Source: Pinibacter soli (GTDB lineage: Bacteria; Bacteroidota; Bacteroidia; Chitinophagales; Chitinophagaceae). From it: a stretch of DNA of 64,000 nucleotides. How positions within the stretch are numbered: the first letter of the stretch is position 1; each line of letters opens with the position of its first letter. Positions 1 to 8,311 of the stretch are shown in pieces. The stretch covers positions 310,001 to 374,000 of the forward strand of contig NZ_JASBRG010000003.1 of the NCBI RefSeq assembly GCF_029961145.1. Reading direction: 5' to 3'. The notes under the pieces were generated by a model. The model was not told the origin of the DNA and did no database searches. It saw only the letters and a program-made list of their open reading frames with translations. The translations under genes and the position numbers were made by a program.

Positions 1-124
1 GTAACCAGTTTGTGCTTCCGACCTTTTGTTGGAAACTATAGTAATTCTTGTTGTCAACTGTCTGTGCCTTACCGTATAATGAGTGGACAATTATTAGGGC
101 AAAAGCAAATGCAATTTTTTTCAT
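1..124 (-). CDS. Secreted protein, N-terminal fragment
   Basis: The reading frame starts at the ATG complementary to 122-124 and runs off the left edge, leaving 41 codons. The start MKKIAFAFALIIVHSLYGKA is a typical Sec signal peptide with a likely cleavage after the KAQ region, so the product is exported. No domain is visible in the remaining residues. It lies downstream of the GntR regulator on the same strand (43 bp gap), so the two may be cotranscribed. Function is not recognisable from this fragment. Confidence 0.6.
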   Translation of the reverse strand, partial: MKKIAFAFALIIVHSLYGKAQTVDNKNYYSFQQKVGSTNWL

Positions 125-167
125 TGGGTTTTATCTAAGTTGATAGTTTTTAAAACGTGTAAGGAAC

Positions 168-875
168 TTATTTCCCTCCTTTGTTCAATCGTAGCCGCGC
201 AAAATGATTCTCAAGATGGTTGCGCATGCCGTTTCTGAATTCTTCCGGTGTGCCTTTCTCAAGAATGGTTATAAGTTGTTTGTGCGAAGTGAATTTTTGT
301 GTGCCTGGAATGGGTTTAAAAATTGAACTCTTCTCTACGAAATCGAATATTGGTAATAACAATCCCTGGAATTTTTTAAGCGTTTCATTTTTTGTGATCT
401 GGTATAATTTTCCATGAAACGCAATTTCGTATGATGCTTCAAACATACGGTGCTTAGCAGAGAGCGGTTCATTTTTTACGATCTCCTTCAGTTCCTTAAT
501 GTCACCATCTGTAACGTGGCTGAATAAAAGATCCGCCATTCCTACTTCAAGTACCAGGCGTATTTCGAAAATTTCCTTTAAAGTATCATCGCTTAAGATG
601 TATGGATTCAGACTCTTTGCCAGGTTGCCAAAAATGTCGGGACTGGTTATAACTGCACCTTTCTTTTTCCGTGTATCAATCAGCCCCATCATCCTTAGCC
701 TCATTAATGCTTCGCGTACAACGGTCCGGCTCACACCGAGTGCAGACGCAAGTTCTAATTCTTTTGGAATGCTGTCGCCTACTTTGAGTTTTCGCTCATG
801 TAAAAGGTTGATCAGGCTGTCCTCTACTTTGTCAACCAGTGATTGTGTATCGATTGATTTAAATACTTCCTTCAC
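168..875 (-). CDS. GntR/FadR-subfamily transcriptional regulator
   Basis: A 235-residue cytoplasmic DNA-binding protein. Residues about 10-77 form the GntR winged helix, with the signature around GDSIPKELELASALGVSR followed by TVVREALMRLRMMGLI. The C-terminal half is an FCD ligand-binding domain, with metal/ligand-type residues in FHGKLYQITKN, the HKQL motif and a late HLENH. The start is GTG at 875; no ATG is available in frame upstream. It is divergent from the SusC gene of a sialic-acid-type locus, and palindromes between them are good operator candidates. By context it probably senses sialic acid or a ManNAc/GlcNAc derivative, which is inference; the family assignment is firm. Confidence 0.9.
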   Translation of the reverse strand: MKEVFKSIDTQSLVDKVEDSLINLLHERKLKVGDSIPKELELASALGVSRTVVREALMRLRMMGLIDTRKKKGAVITSPDIFGNLAKSLNPYILSDDTLKEIFEIRLVLEVGMADLLFSHVTDGDIKELKEIVKNEPLSAKHRMFEASYEIAFHGKLYQITKNETLKKFQGLLLPIFDFVEKSSIFKPIPGTQKFTSHKQLITILEKGTPEEFRNGMRNHLENHFARLRLNKGGK

Positions 876-935
876 TTTTTCTTTAATTATTGGTACATAT
901 TAAACGTCCGGCCAAAGATAATATGTCTGCTTTTA

Positions 936-950
936 TTAAGTCAAACATAA
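936..950. promoter_or_regulatory. Candidate regulator operator, weaker copy
   Basis: TTAAGTCAAACATAA matches the stronger palindrome at 1116-1130 at 13 of 15 positions. It lies 60 bp upstream of the GntR gene, in the divergent region. Two spaced copies suggest cooperative binding or autoregulation by the neighbouring GntR protein. This is inferred from symmetry and position only. Confidence 0.45.
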
Positions 951-977
951 TTTTCAAGATGCTATTCGTTGTCTGGC

Positions 978-1019
978 GGCGTTCAACGCCTGTAGAGACG
1001 CATTCAATGTGTCTCTACA
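978..1019. repeat. REP-like double palindrome (GAGACGC family)
   Basis: Two adjacent hairpins. The first is GGCGTTCAACGCC at 978-990. The second has 14-base arms at 991-1004 and 1006-1019 around a single C, beginning TGTAGAGACGCATT, with one G:T wobble. The same words recur at 4852-4877 and 4949-4969. This looks like a short dispersed extragenic palindrome and has no coding potential. Confidence 0.7.
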
Positions 1020-1115
1020 AGTTTCGGTTCCTTAACTGCCGCGGCTACAAAATAAGACTCTCCCAAAAAAGCCAAAACTTTTTTTGGGTGGAATGTAAAA
1101 TTCTATCTAACTTTA

Positions 1116-1130
1116 TTATGTCATACATAA
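1116..1130. promoter_or_regulatory. Candidate GntR operator upstream of susC
   Basis: TTATGTCATACATAA is a palindrome; extended to 1114-1132 it has perfect 7-base arms (TATTATG/CATAATA) around TCATA. It lies 21 bp before the SusC start codon, where a bound repressor would block transcription. Size and symmetry fit FadR/GntR-family operators. The link to the adjacent regulator is inference. Confidence 0.55.
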
Positions 1131-1151
1131 TACTAAAATAAAACTGCTTTT

Positions 1152-4100
1152 ATGAAACTTGCCTGGCTGCGAATTGGAATGTTTATTTCCTTTTTCCTAT
1201 CTGCCATTGTTGGCTTTTCTCAAGCAAAGATTTCGGGCCGCATCCTTGCTGGCGAATCGAACAAACCGCTTGATGGTGTTAACATTTTACTGAAAGGAAC
1301 AAAACGTGGAACGGCTACTGATGCAAACGGCGATTTTACTATTGCTGCAAATGCTAAAGATGTTCTTGTGTGTTCTTACACCGGCTACCAGGTGCTCGAA
1401 GTTACTGTTGGTACGGAGTCGAGACTGAATCTGGTCATGACTCAGGCCACCGATAAAATGAGTGAAGTGGTAGTGGTGGGATATGGAACGCAAAACCGCA
1501 GAAATATTACCAGTGCTATTGCCAAACTGGATAATAAGGTTTTGGAAAATGCACCACGTGCAAACGTTGGAAGTGCATTGCAGGGAACAATTTCGGGTTT
1601 GCAGGTGGTGAATGCTACCGGACAACCGGGCGCCTCTCCATTGATTTTGTTAAGAGGAGGTGCATCTATCAATAACCCAGGATCTCCGCTTGTGGTGATA
1701 GACGGTATCATCCGTTCCTATAACGATATCGCCTCGGAAGATATCGCTTCAATTGAGTTGTTGAAAGATGCTGCTGCTACATCCATTTACGGGGCACGAG
1801 CAAATAATGGTGTAATCTTAATTACCACAAGACAGGGCAAGACCGGAGTAGCGCAGATCTCGTATAAGTTTACAGGAGGGTACAACCAACGAAGAAAAGG
1901 ATATACTTACTTAAATGCGCACGATTATATTTATTACAACAGGTTGGGCAATTTTAATTCAGGCAGAACACTTAGCCAGGTAAATACATCAAGAGGTTAT
2001 GGTTTACCTGCGGGCGTTGGCGGTGTGACCACCGGTACAGGCGCTGCTGATCTTGCCATTTTCGACATCAGGAAATATGATGCCTCTATGAATGATTTAT
2101 TTTCTAAAGGCTGGGACACCGTGGGTGATCCTTATGGCGGAACGATTATTTTTAAAGATCATGGTGGAGAGATTGAAGATCTTGTTTTTAGAAATACTTA
2201 CACGCAAGATCATTACGTTAACGTTACAGGTGGTAACGATAAAGGCAAGTACTTCGCCAGTTTTGATTACTACAATGAGCCCGGTGTTATCGTAGGTTCA
2301 AGTTATAAACGTTATTCCGGTGTGTTGAATGGTTCTTATAAAGTAAAGCCTAACATAGAGATATCGACAGGTGTGAATTTATCAACGTCTTCACAGTTGG
2401 GTGTAAATGGCTCAGAGGTAAACAATCTTTACCGGAACCTAAGCATATGGCCAACCATGAATCCTTGGCTGGATTCCGCTAAAACCAAACCCAATCCGGG
2501 CAATGGCGTGAACGATGGTAATCCTTTGTATTGGCTGGGTAAACAGGATAGAAGCGATGAGATAGACAGAATAACAGCCAATGCTTCAGTTAAATGGGAT
2601 TTCCTTCCTGGCTTCTATTTCAAAGCAACAGGTTCAGGTTATTTGGCTGAACAGATTGATCAAAGTTTTCAGCGTGCAACGCAAACATATACCAATATTT
2701 TTTCCAACCCTCCTTCATATAGCAACACGGCAAGGGCTTCTGTTGCATACAATTCGAGATCATTTCAACAACAATTCACAGGTAATCTGAACTATGACAA
2801 AATCTTCGCAAAAAAGCATCATGTAACTGCAATGGTTGGTGCTGAATACTATGGTATAAAAGACATGGTTATGCAGGTTTCCGGTACCAATGCGCCGACC
2901 GATGATATTTCAACAGTGAATGCTTCGACAACTTTTGTTGCGGGCTCTAATTATTCTACAAAATCAGAGTACAGGATGATATCTGCACTTAGCCGTGTAG
3001 GTTATGTATTTGATCAGCGTTTTATCATCAATGGTTCGTTTAGAATGGACGCGGCGTCAAGCCTGGCGAAAGACAACAGAAATGGTTTCTTCCCTGGTGT
3101 TTCTGCCGGATGGAACATGCAAAACGAAAAGTTTTTCCGTAATTCAAAAGTCAGCAATGTCGTTTCTACACTTAAGCCGCGTATCAGTTATGGGCAGAAC
3201 GGAAATATAGCAGGGCTTGACAGGTATGAAGTACAAGGCACTTATGGCAGTGTAGGTTTATACAATAACAATGCAGGCTTCTTAAATACGAGCGTTGTGA
3301 ATTCGGATTTGCGATGGGAGAAAAGTAAAACAACTGACGTAGGTGCTGACATTGGTCTTTTGCGTGACCGGGTAACTATCATCTTCGATTATTACGATAG
3401 AAGAACCAGTGATCTTTTAACCAATCTTGCGCTTCCCGGTTACACCGGCTTCAGTTCAGTAAGAACGAATTTAGGTACTTATCAAAATAAAGGATATGAA
3501 TTTACGGTAAATGCAAACGTGCTTAACAACCCCAACGGCTTAAGAATAGATGTGAGTGCAAATGCCAGTTACGTTAAAAATAAAATTCTTCAACTGCCAT
3601 ATAACGGGCAGCCGAATAACAGGCAAAACGGCGCCGGTGCAGCAAACCTGATTCAAATTTATGATCCTAATTCAAAGCAACTTGTTTGGGTCTCCGGATT
3701 GCAGGAAGGACAGCCGCTTGGCGCGATCTATGCGTTTAAACAGGAGTCAATCTTTACCAGTGACGCAGAAATTACAAAACTGGCCGGCAACAGGAGAGAT
3801 GTTGTAGCGCAAATAAGCGGGCCTGGAGTGAACTACGGTACAGGTAAAATAGCACCGGGAGATGTTAACTGGCGTGATGTTGACAAAAACGACACCATCG
3901 ATTCTCGTGACCAGGTTTACATTGGTAACATCTTCCCAAGATGGACAGGCGGGTTCTCAGCAAACGTTAGTTATAAAGGGCTTAGTTTGTCTGCACGATT
4001 TGAGTTTGCTTTGGGTCACACGATTTACAATGATCTCGTAGCAAGGACATTGGGTAACTATCAAGGCACATTCAATTACATCGACTGGCAAAAGAATGCA

Positions 4101-4169
4101 TGGTCTCCTACCAACACAAATACTGACATTCCTAAAGTTTATTACGCCGACCAGGTGGCAGCACCGTGA
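1152..4169 (+). CDS. SusC/RagA-type TonB-dependent transporter, C-terminally truncated
   Basis: A 1005-residue outer-membrane glycan importer of the SusC family. A signal peptide (ending near FSQA) is followed by a carboxypeptidase-regulatory-like domain (about 27-105, GRILAGESNKPLDGVNILLKG), the SusC-specific VVVVGYGTQ motif, and plug and barrel segments. Homologues continue for roughly 90-110 residues after the PKVYYADQVAA stretch, but here the frame stops three codons after the join to sialidase sequence. The last barrel strands and the terminal aromatic residue needed for membrane assembly are therefore missing, and the protein is probably non-functional. By context it imported sialoglycans or sialic acid. 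A sequencing chimera is the main alternative explanation. Confidence 0.85.
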   Translation: MKLAWLRIGMFISFFLSAIVGFSQAKISGRILAGESNKPLDGVNILLKGTKRGTATDANGDFTIAANAKDVLVCSYTGYQVLEVTVGTESRLNLVMTQATDKMSEVVVVGYGTQNRRNITSAIAKLDNKVLENAPRANVGSALQGTISGLQVVNATGQPGASPLILLRGGASINNPGSPLVVIDGIIRSYNDIASEDIASIELLKDAAATSIYGARANNGVILITTRQGKTGVAQISYKFTGGYNQRRKGYTYLNAHDYIYYNRLGNFNSGRTLSQVNTSRGYGLPAGVGGVTTGTGAADLAIFDIRKYDASMNDLFSKGWDTVGDPYGGTIIFKDHGGEIEDLVFRNTYTQDHYVNVTGGNDKGKYFASFDYYNEPGVIVGSSYKRYSGVLNGSYKVKPNIEISTGVNLSTSSQLGVNGSEVNNLYRNLSIWPTMNPWLDSAKTKPNPGNGVNDGNPLYWLGKQDRSDEIDRITANASVKWDFLPGFYFKATGSGYLAEQIDQSFQRATQTYTNIFSNPPSYSNTARASVAYNSRSFQQQFTGNLNYDKIFAKKHHVTAMVGAEYYGIKDMVMQVSGTNAPTDDISTVNASTTFVAGSNYSTKSEYRMISALSRVGYVFDQRFIINGSFRMDAASSLAKDNRNGFFPGVSAGWNMQNEKFFRNSKVSNVVSTLKPRISYGQNGNIAGLDRYEVQGTYGSVGLYNNNAGFLNTSVVNSDLRWEKSKTTDVGADIGLLRDRVTIIFDYYDRRTSDLLTNLALPGYTGFSSVRTNLGTYQNKGYEFTVNANVLNNPNGLRIDVSANASYVKNKILQLPYNGQPNNRQNGAGAANLIQIYDPNSKQLVWVSGLQEGQPLGAIYAFKQESIFTSDAEITKLAGNRRDVVAQISGPGVNYGTGKIAPGDVNWRDVDKNDTIDSRDQVYIGNIFPRWTGGFSANVSYKGLSLSARFEFALGHTIYNDLVARTLGNYQGTFNYIDWQKNAWSPTNTNTDIPKVYYADQVAAP

Positions 4170-4836
4170 CGGCAACACATGGAGCGAACCAATAAATATA
4201 ACAGCGCAGATTAAGGATCCTGCCTGGAAACTTTTCTTCCAAGGACCCGGAAAAGGCATTATGATGCATGATGGAAAACTTGTTTTCCCTGCACAATACT
4301 GGGACGCTAAAAATGTTCCTTACTCAACCATTATCTACAGCGATGATCATGGTACTACATGGAAGGGAAAATTGGCCGGGCCAAAATCGAATACAACAGA
4401 AAGCCAGGTAATAGAAACATCACCGGGCGTATTGATGCTAAACATGAGAGACAATAAAGGCTCTTACAGAAGTGTTGCAACCTCTGCAAACATGGGTCAG
4501 TCGTGGATCGAACATTCATCCTCATACAACGCATTGGTGGATCCTGTATGCATGGGAAGTTTGATCAGGGCGAGGGTAATGGTACATGGAAAAATGAAAG
4601 ACGTTTTGTTCTTTAGCAATCCTGCAACAAAATCCGGTCGATATAACATGACCATTAAGGCAAGTCTGGATATGGGCGTAACGTGGTTGAATGCAAACGA
4701 ATTGCTGGTTGATGAAAGGCAATGTTACGGCTATTCATGTTTAACGAAAATTGATGACAACACCATTGGGATTTTGTATGAAGGGATCAGGGATTTATAC
4801 TTTGTAAAAGTGCCGGTAAGTGATATTGTAAGGTAA
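4162..4836 (+). pseudogene. Sialidase (GH33-like) C-terminal remnant
   Basis: About 225 residues of a bacterial exo-alpha-sialidase with no start or signal peptide of its own; the frame emerges from inside the SusC gene near 4160. Asp-box blades are visible (DGNTW, SDDHGTTW, SANMGQSW, SLDMGVTW). So are the ESQVIE stretch, the arginine in LNMRDN, the one in SGRYN, and the GYSCL/LYEG region that carries the catalytic Tyr/Glu pair. The N-terminal part with the FRIP arginine and the general acid Asp is absent, so activity is not expected. It marks an upstream deletion in a sialic-acid operon. An internal ATG at 4261 could start a shorter, probably inert product. Confidence 0.8.
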
Positions 4837-4851
4837 ATGGTTGGGTAACCC

Positions 4852-4877
4852 GTAGAGACGCATTGAATGTGTCTCTG
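4852..4877. repeat. REP-like palindrome (GAGACGC family)
   Basis: GTAGAGACGCATT then G then AATGTGTCTCTG form a hairpin nearly identical to the one at 991-1019. It lies 16 bp after the sialidase remnant stop codon and could act as a weak terminator. Confidence 0.65.
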
Positions 4878-4948
4878 TAGGCACCATGGAAATGCACCAA
4901 AAAGTTACACGGTTGTACATTTTTTATGTGACCGCAATCCGTGCAAAA

Positions 4949-4969
4949 GAGACGCGTTCAACGCGTTTC
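4949..4969. repeat. REP-like palindrome (GAGACGC family)
   Basis: GAGACGCGTT C AACGCGTTTC: 10-base arms around one C, combining the GAGACGC and GCGTTCAACGC words seen at 978-1019. It lies 48 bp before the esterase gene. Confidence 0.6.
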
Positions 4970-5016
4970 CACAGGACTTCTTAAACGATAAAAGCATATT
5001 TTAAACAGTTTATTAA

Positions 5017-7095
5017 ATGCTCGGTAAAAGATTCTTCGTAACACTTCTGTTAAGCCTGATCTGTAATTTTATTTTTTCGCAACAACCCATCAAAGTTGCG
5101 TGTTTAGGCAATTCTGTTACCTATGGATATCTTCATAAAGAGCCATCGAAAACATCTTACCCTGTTCAACTGCAGCAATTGTTAGGTGCTGGCTATCTCG
5201 TGAGGAATTTTGGACACAGCGGAGCCACGCTCTTGCGCCATGGACACAATCCATACAGTAAGACAAAAGAGTTTGCCAACGCCATTAATTTTCGTCCCGA
5301 CATTGCCATCATTGATCTCGGACTAAATGATACGGATCCACGTAACTGGCCAAATTATCGCGACGAATTTTTACCAGATTATTCATGGCTCATCGACACG
5401 TTGCGTAAATCAAACCCCGCAGTTAAAATTTTCATTTGCAAAATGACACCCATATTCAGCGATCATCCTATATTTAAATCCGGTACGCGGGATTGGTTCT
5501 GGCAAATACAAAATTTAATACCACAGATTGCTACAGTCAACAAAACCGGTTTAATTGATTTTCACTCACCACTTTATTCGCGGCCGGATTTATTCCCAGA
5601 TGCATTGCATCCAAACGAGGCTGGAGCGTTGATACTTGCAAACACAGTGTATCAAAAGCTATCGGGCAATTTTGGAGGTTTTAAGCTAGCTCCTGTATTT
5701 GAATCGCACATGGTGCTGCAGAGAAACAAAGCGATACATTTTTATGGCACAGCCAATGTAAATGAAAAAATCGTTGTGAGTTTTAATGGAAAGAAAGAAA
5801 CCTGTACCGCAAGCGAAGATGGAAAATGGGATGCGAAATTTCCTGCCATGCAAGCGGGCGGGCCTTACACTGCAACTTTTATTTCTTCTTCCGGCTCCGT
5901 GACACTGGAAGATATTTTGGTGGGAGAGGTCTGGCTCTGTTCGGGGCAAAGCAATATGTATTTCAGGGTACGCGATGCGATAATGGATAAAAACGAAATG
6001 TCTGCTGCAGAAAAAAACAGCACGCTCAGGCTACTGAGAATGCAGCCTTTTGCTGAAACTGATAATAATGCATGGGATCAACCGGTACTTCAAAAAGTAA
6101 ATGAACTATCCTATTTTTCCGGTACCTGGCAGCATTGTGATTCGACGGCTGTAAAATATTTTTCTGCTGTTGCTTATTTCTACGGTAAGAAATTGCAGTC
6201 GGAGTTGAAGGTTCCTATAGGTTTGATACAGGTAGCGGTAGGCGGTTCAACCACTGAATCATGGATTGATCGCTACACAATGGAGCACGACCCGGTGTTG
6301 GTAAATGAATTAACGAATTGGCGCAAGTCAGATTTTTTTCAACCATGGGTAAGGGAACGTGCAGATACGAATTTGAGCAAGTCAGACAATCCCAAACAGC
6401 GACATCCTTACGAGCCTTGTTATAACTTCGAGGCAGGCATAAAAACTTTTATTGGCTTTCCTATTGCAGGAGTGATTTGGTACCAGGGCGAAAGCAATGC
6501 GCACAATATCGAACTGCATGAAGCAGTTTTTCCAGCACTTGTTAAAAGCTGGAGAAGCCAATGGGGTTATGACTTTCCGTTTTATTACGTACAACTTTCA
6601 TCCATCAACAGACCTTCGTGGCCCTCTTTTCGTTACAGCCAGTTGCAAATGTTAAAAGTTATCCCAAATACAGGCATGGCAGTAACAAGCGACCTCGGAG
6701 ATTCGTTGAATGTACACTATCCTTTGAAAGCACCGGTAGGAGAGCGCCTTGCAAATCTGGCGCTGAATTTTTATTATGGACGAAAAGATGTGGTGCCTTA
6801 TGGACCATTGCCTGTAAAAGCTGTGCGGGAAAATGATCATATAATTGTTTCGTTTAAGTATGCAGATCACTTACAAACAAGAAAAAAAGAACCACTGAAA
6901 GGATTTAAAATCCTCGACGAATTTGGTCGTCCCGTTCCATCGGAGGCTTTCATTAATGCAAATGAGGTTGTTATTCATATTGACCCAAAGGCAACACCCA
7001 AAACAGTTTTGTACGCGTGGGAACCTTTTACTGACGCTAATCTGGAGAATGGAGCAGCATTGCCGGCATCTACTTTTAAACTAGATATTAATTGA
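5017..7095 (+). CDS. Two-domain sialate O-acetylesterase (SGNH + SIAE/NanS-like)
   Basis: A 692-residue exported esterase that removes O-acetyl groups from sialic acids so they can be cleaved or catabolised. The signal peptide ends near FSQQ. Residues about 25-215 are an SGNH/GDSL domain with the nucleophile block LGNSVT (Ser33), GLND and the Asp-His block PDALHPNEAG. Residues about 225-690 are a sialate-O-acetylesterase module with CSGQSNM (Ser near 312), WYQGESN (near 489) and the GDS..VHYP histidine region. The context of sialidase remnant, epimerase and NagA supports a sialic-acid role. Specificity for O-acetyl sialate over other acetyl sugars is inferred from the family. Confidence 0.9.
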   Translation: MLGKRFFVTLLLSLICNFIFSQQPIKVACLGNSVTYGYLHKEPSKTSYPVQLQQLLGAGYLVRNFGHSGATLLRHGHNPYSKTKEFANAINFRPDIAIIDLGLNDTDPRNWPNYRDEFLPDYSWLIDTLRKSNPAVKIFICKMTPIFSDHPIFKSGTRDWFWQIQNLIPQIATVNKTGLIDFHSPLYSRPDLFPDALHPNEAGALILANTVYQKLSGNFGGFKLAPVFESHMVLQRNKAIHFYGTANVNEKIVVSFNGKKETCTASEDGKWDAKFPAMQAGGPYTATFISSSGSVTLEDILVGEVWLCSGQSNMYFRVRDAIMDKNEMSAAEKNSTLRLLRMQPFAETDNNAWDQPVLQKVNELSYFSGTWQHCDSTAVKYFSAVAYFYGKKLQSELKVPIGLIQVAVGGSTTESWIDRYTMEHDPVLVNELTNWRKSDFFQPWVRERADTNLSKSDNPKQRHPYEPCYNFEAGIKTFIGFPIAGVIWYQGESNAHNIELHEAVFPALVKSWRSQWGYDFPFYYVQLSSINRPSWPSFRYSQLQMLKVIPNTGMAVTSDLGDSLNVHYPLKAPVGERLANLALNFYYGRKDVVPYGPLPVKAVRENDHIIVSFKYADHLQTRKKEPLKGFKILDEFGRPVPSEAFINANEVVIHIDPKATPKTVLYAWEPFTDANLENGAALPASTFKLDIN

Positions 7096-7111
7096 CTTCT
7101 TCAACATATAA

Positions 7112-8311
7112 ATGATGAAATATTCGCAACAGGATTTAATTGCTTTGCAGGACTTTTATAAAAAGCAGTTGTTGAACGACACCGTTCCATTTTGGTTCCC
7201 CCGGTCCTTTGATCGTGAGCACGGTGGTTTTTTGCTTATGAGAGGCGCAGATGGCGAATTAATTGATGATGACAAAGCCGTGTGGATCCAGGGGCGTGCG
7301 ACATGGTTGCTGTCAACTTTATATAATACTGTAGAGAAAAAAGAAGAGTGGTTGCAGGGTGCAAAACTCGGTTATGATTTCCTCAACAAATTTTGTTTCG
7401 ATACAGATGGGCAAATGTTTTTTCATGTAACGAGGGACGGGAAGCCGATCCGAAAGAGGCGATATTTTTTTTCAGAAACATTTTATGTAATTGCTGCCGC
7501 CACCTATGCAAAGGCAAGTGGCAATGAAGAAGCTGCAGAGAAAGCGAGACGCGTGTTTGGCGAATGTATAGCCTATGCAAGCGGTGAAAAGAAAATGCTT
7601 CCGAAGTTTACAGAAACCAGAAGGTCAAAAGGCATTGGCGTTCCTATGATCATGATTAATACCGCGCAGCAATTAAGAGAAACCATCGGCGATCCGCGCT
7701 GTGATGAATGGATTCAGAAATGGATTGCAGAAATTGAAAAAGATTTTGTGAAGGACGACATCAAATGTGTGATGGAGCATGTTGCGCCTGATGGTAGCAT
7801 CATTGATCATATTGATGGGCGCACGCTCAACCCGGGACATGCTATAGAGGGTGCATGGTTTATCCTGCACGAGGCGCGGTATCGTAACAACGATCCACAT
7901 TTGATATCTCTTGGTTGTAAAATGCTGGATTATATGTGGGAGAGAGGTTGGGATAAAGAGTATGGAGGAATTCTGTACTTTAGAGATGTTTATAGCAAGC
8001 CTGTGCAGGAATATTGGCAGGATATGAAATTCTGGTGGCCGCATAACGAAGTGATCATCGCCACATTGCTTGCGTATTTAATGACCGGCAATGAAAAGTA
8101 TGCAGGTTGGCACAAACTGGTGCACGATTATGCTTACCAGAAATTTCATGACGCAAAAAACGGCGAATGGTTTGGCTATCTTCACAGGGATGGAACCGTG
8201 GCGCAAACGGCGAAAGGTAATCTGTACAAAGGGCCGTTTCACCTGCCGAGACAGGAATGGTATTGTACGCAAATATTAAATCAACATCTTGAACACGCAA
8301 TCAAACAGTAA
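7112..8311 (+). CDS. N-acylglucosamine 2-epimerase (AGE/RnBP family)
   Basis: A 399-residue cytoplasmic enzyme of the (alpha/alpha)6-barrel AGE family, which interconverts ManNAc and GlcNAc. Family blocks are EHGGFLLMRGADG, VWIQGRATW, MIMINTAQQLRE, NPGHAIEGAWF and WPHNEVIIATL; the conserved histidines lie in GHAIE and WPHNE. It begins 16 bp after the esterase stop and overlaps the next gene, so it is in the same operon. In Bacteroides an RnBP-type epimerase is the NanE of the nanLET pathway, and the same job is likely here. Some relatives act on cellobiose or mannose, but the neighbours favour ManNAc. Two adjacent ATG codons (7112, 7115) are possible starts. Confidence 0.9.
   Translation: MMKYSQQDLIALQDFYKKQLLNDTVPFWFPRSFDREHGGFLLMRGADGELIDDDKAVWIQGRATWLLSTLYNTVEKKEEWLQGAKLGYDFLNKFCFDTDGQMFFHVTRDGKPIRKRRYFFSETFYVIAAATYAKASGNEEAAEKARRVFGECIAYASGEKKMLPKFTETRRSKGIGVPMIMINTAQQLRETIGDPRCDEWIQKWIAEIEKDFVKDDIKCVMEHVAPDGSIIDHIDGRTLNPGHAIEGAWFILHEARYRNNDPHLISLGCKMLDYMWERGWDKEYGGILYFRDVYSKPVQEYWQDMKFWWPHNEVIIATLLAYLMTGNEKYAGWHKLVHDYAYQKFHDAKNGEWFGYLHRDGTVAQTAKGNLYKGPFHLPRQEWYCTQILNQHLEHAIKQ

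Noticed and set aside
890-1141. An 83-codon plus-strand frame between the regulator and susC
   Set aside because: It consists of palindromic repeat and operator sequence, lacks homology-like features and would cover the whole control region.
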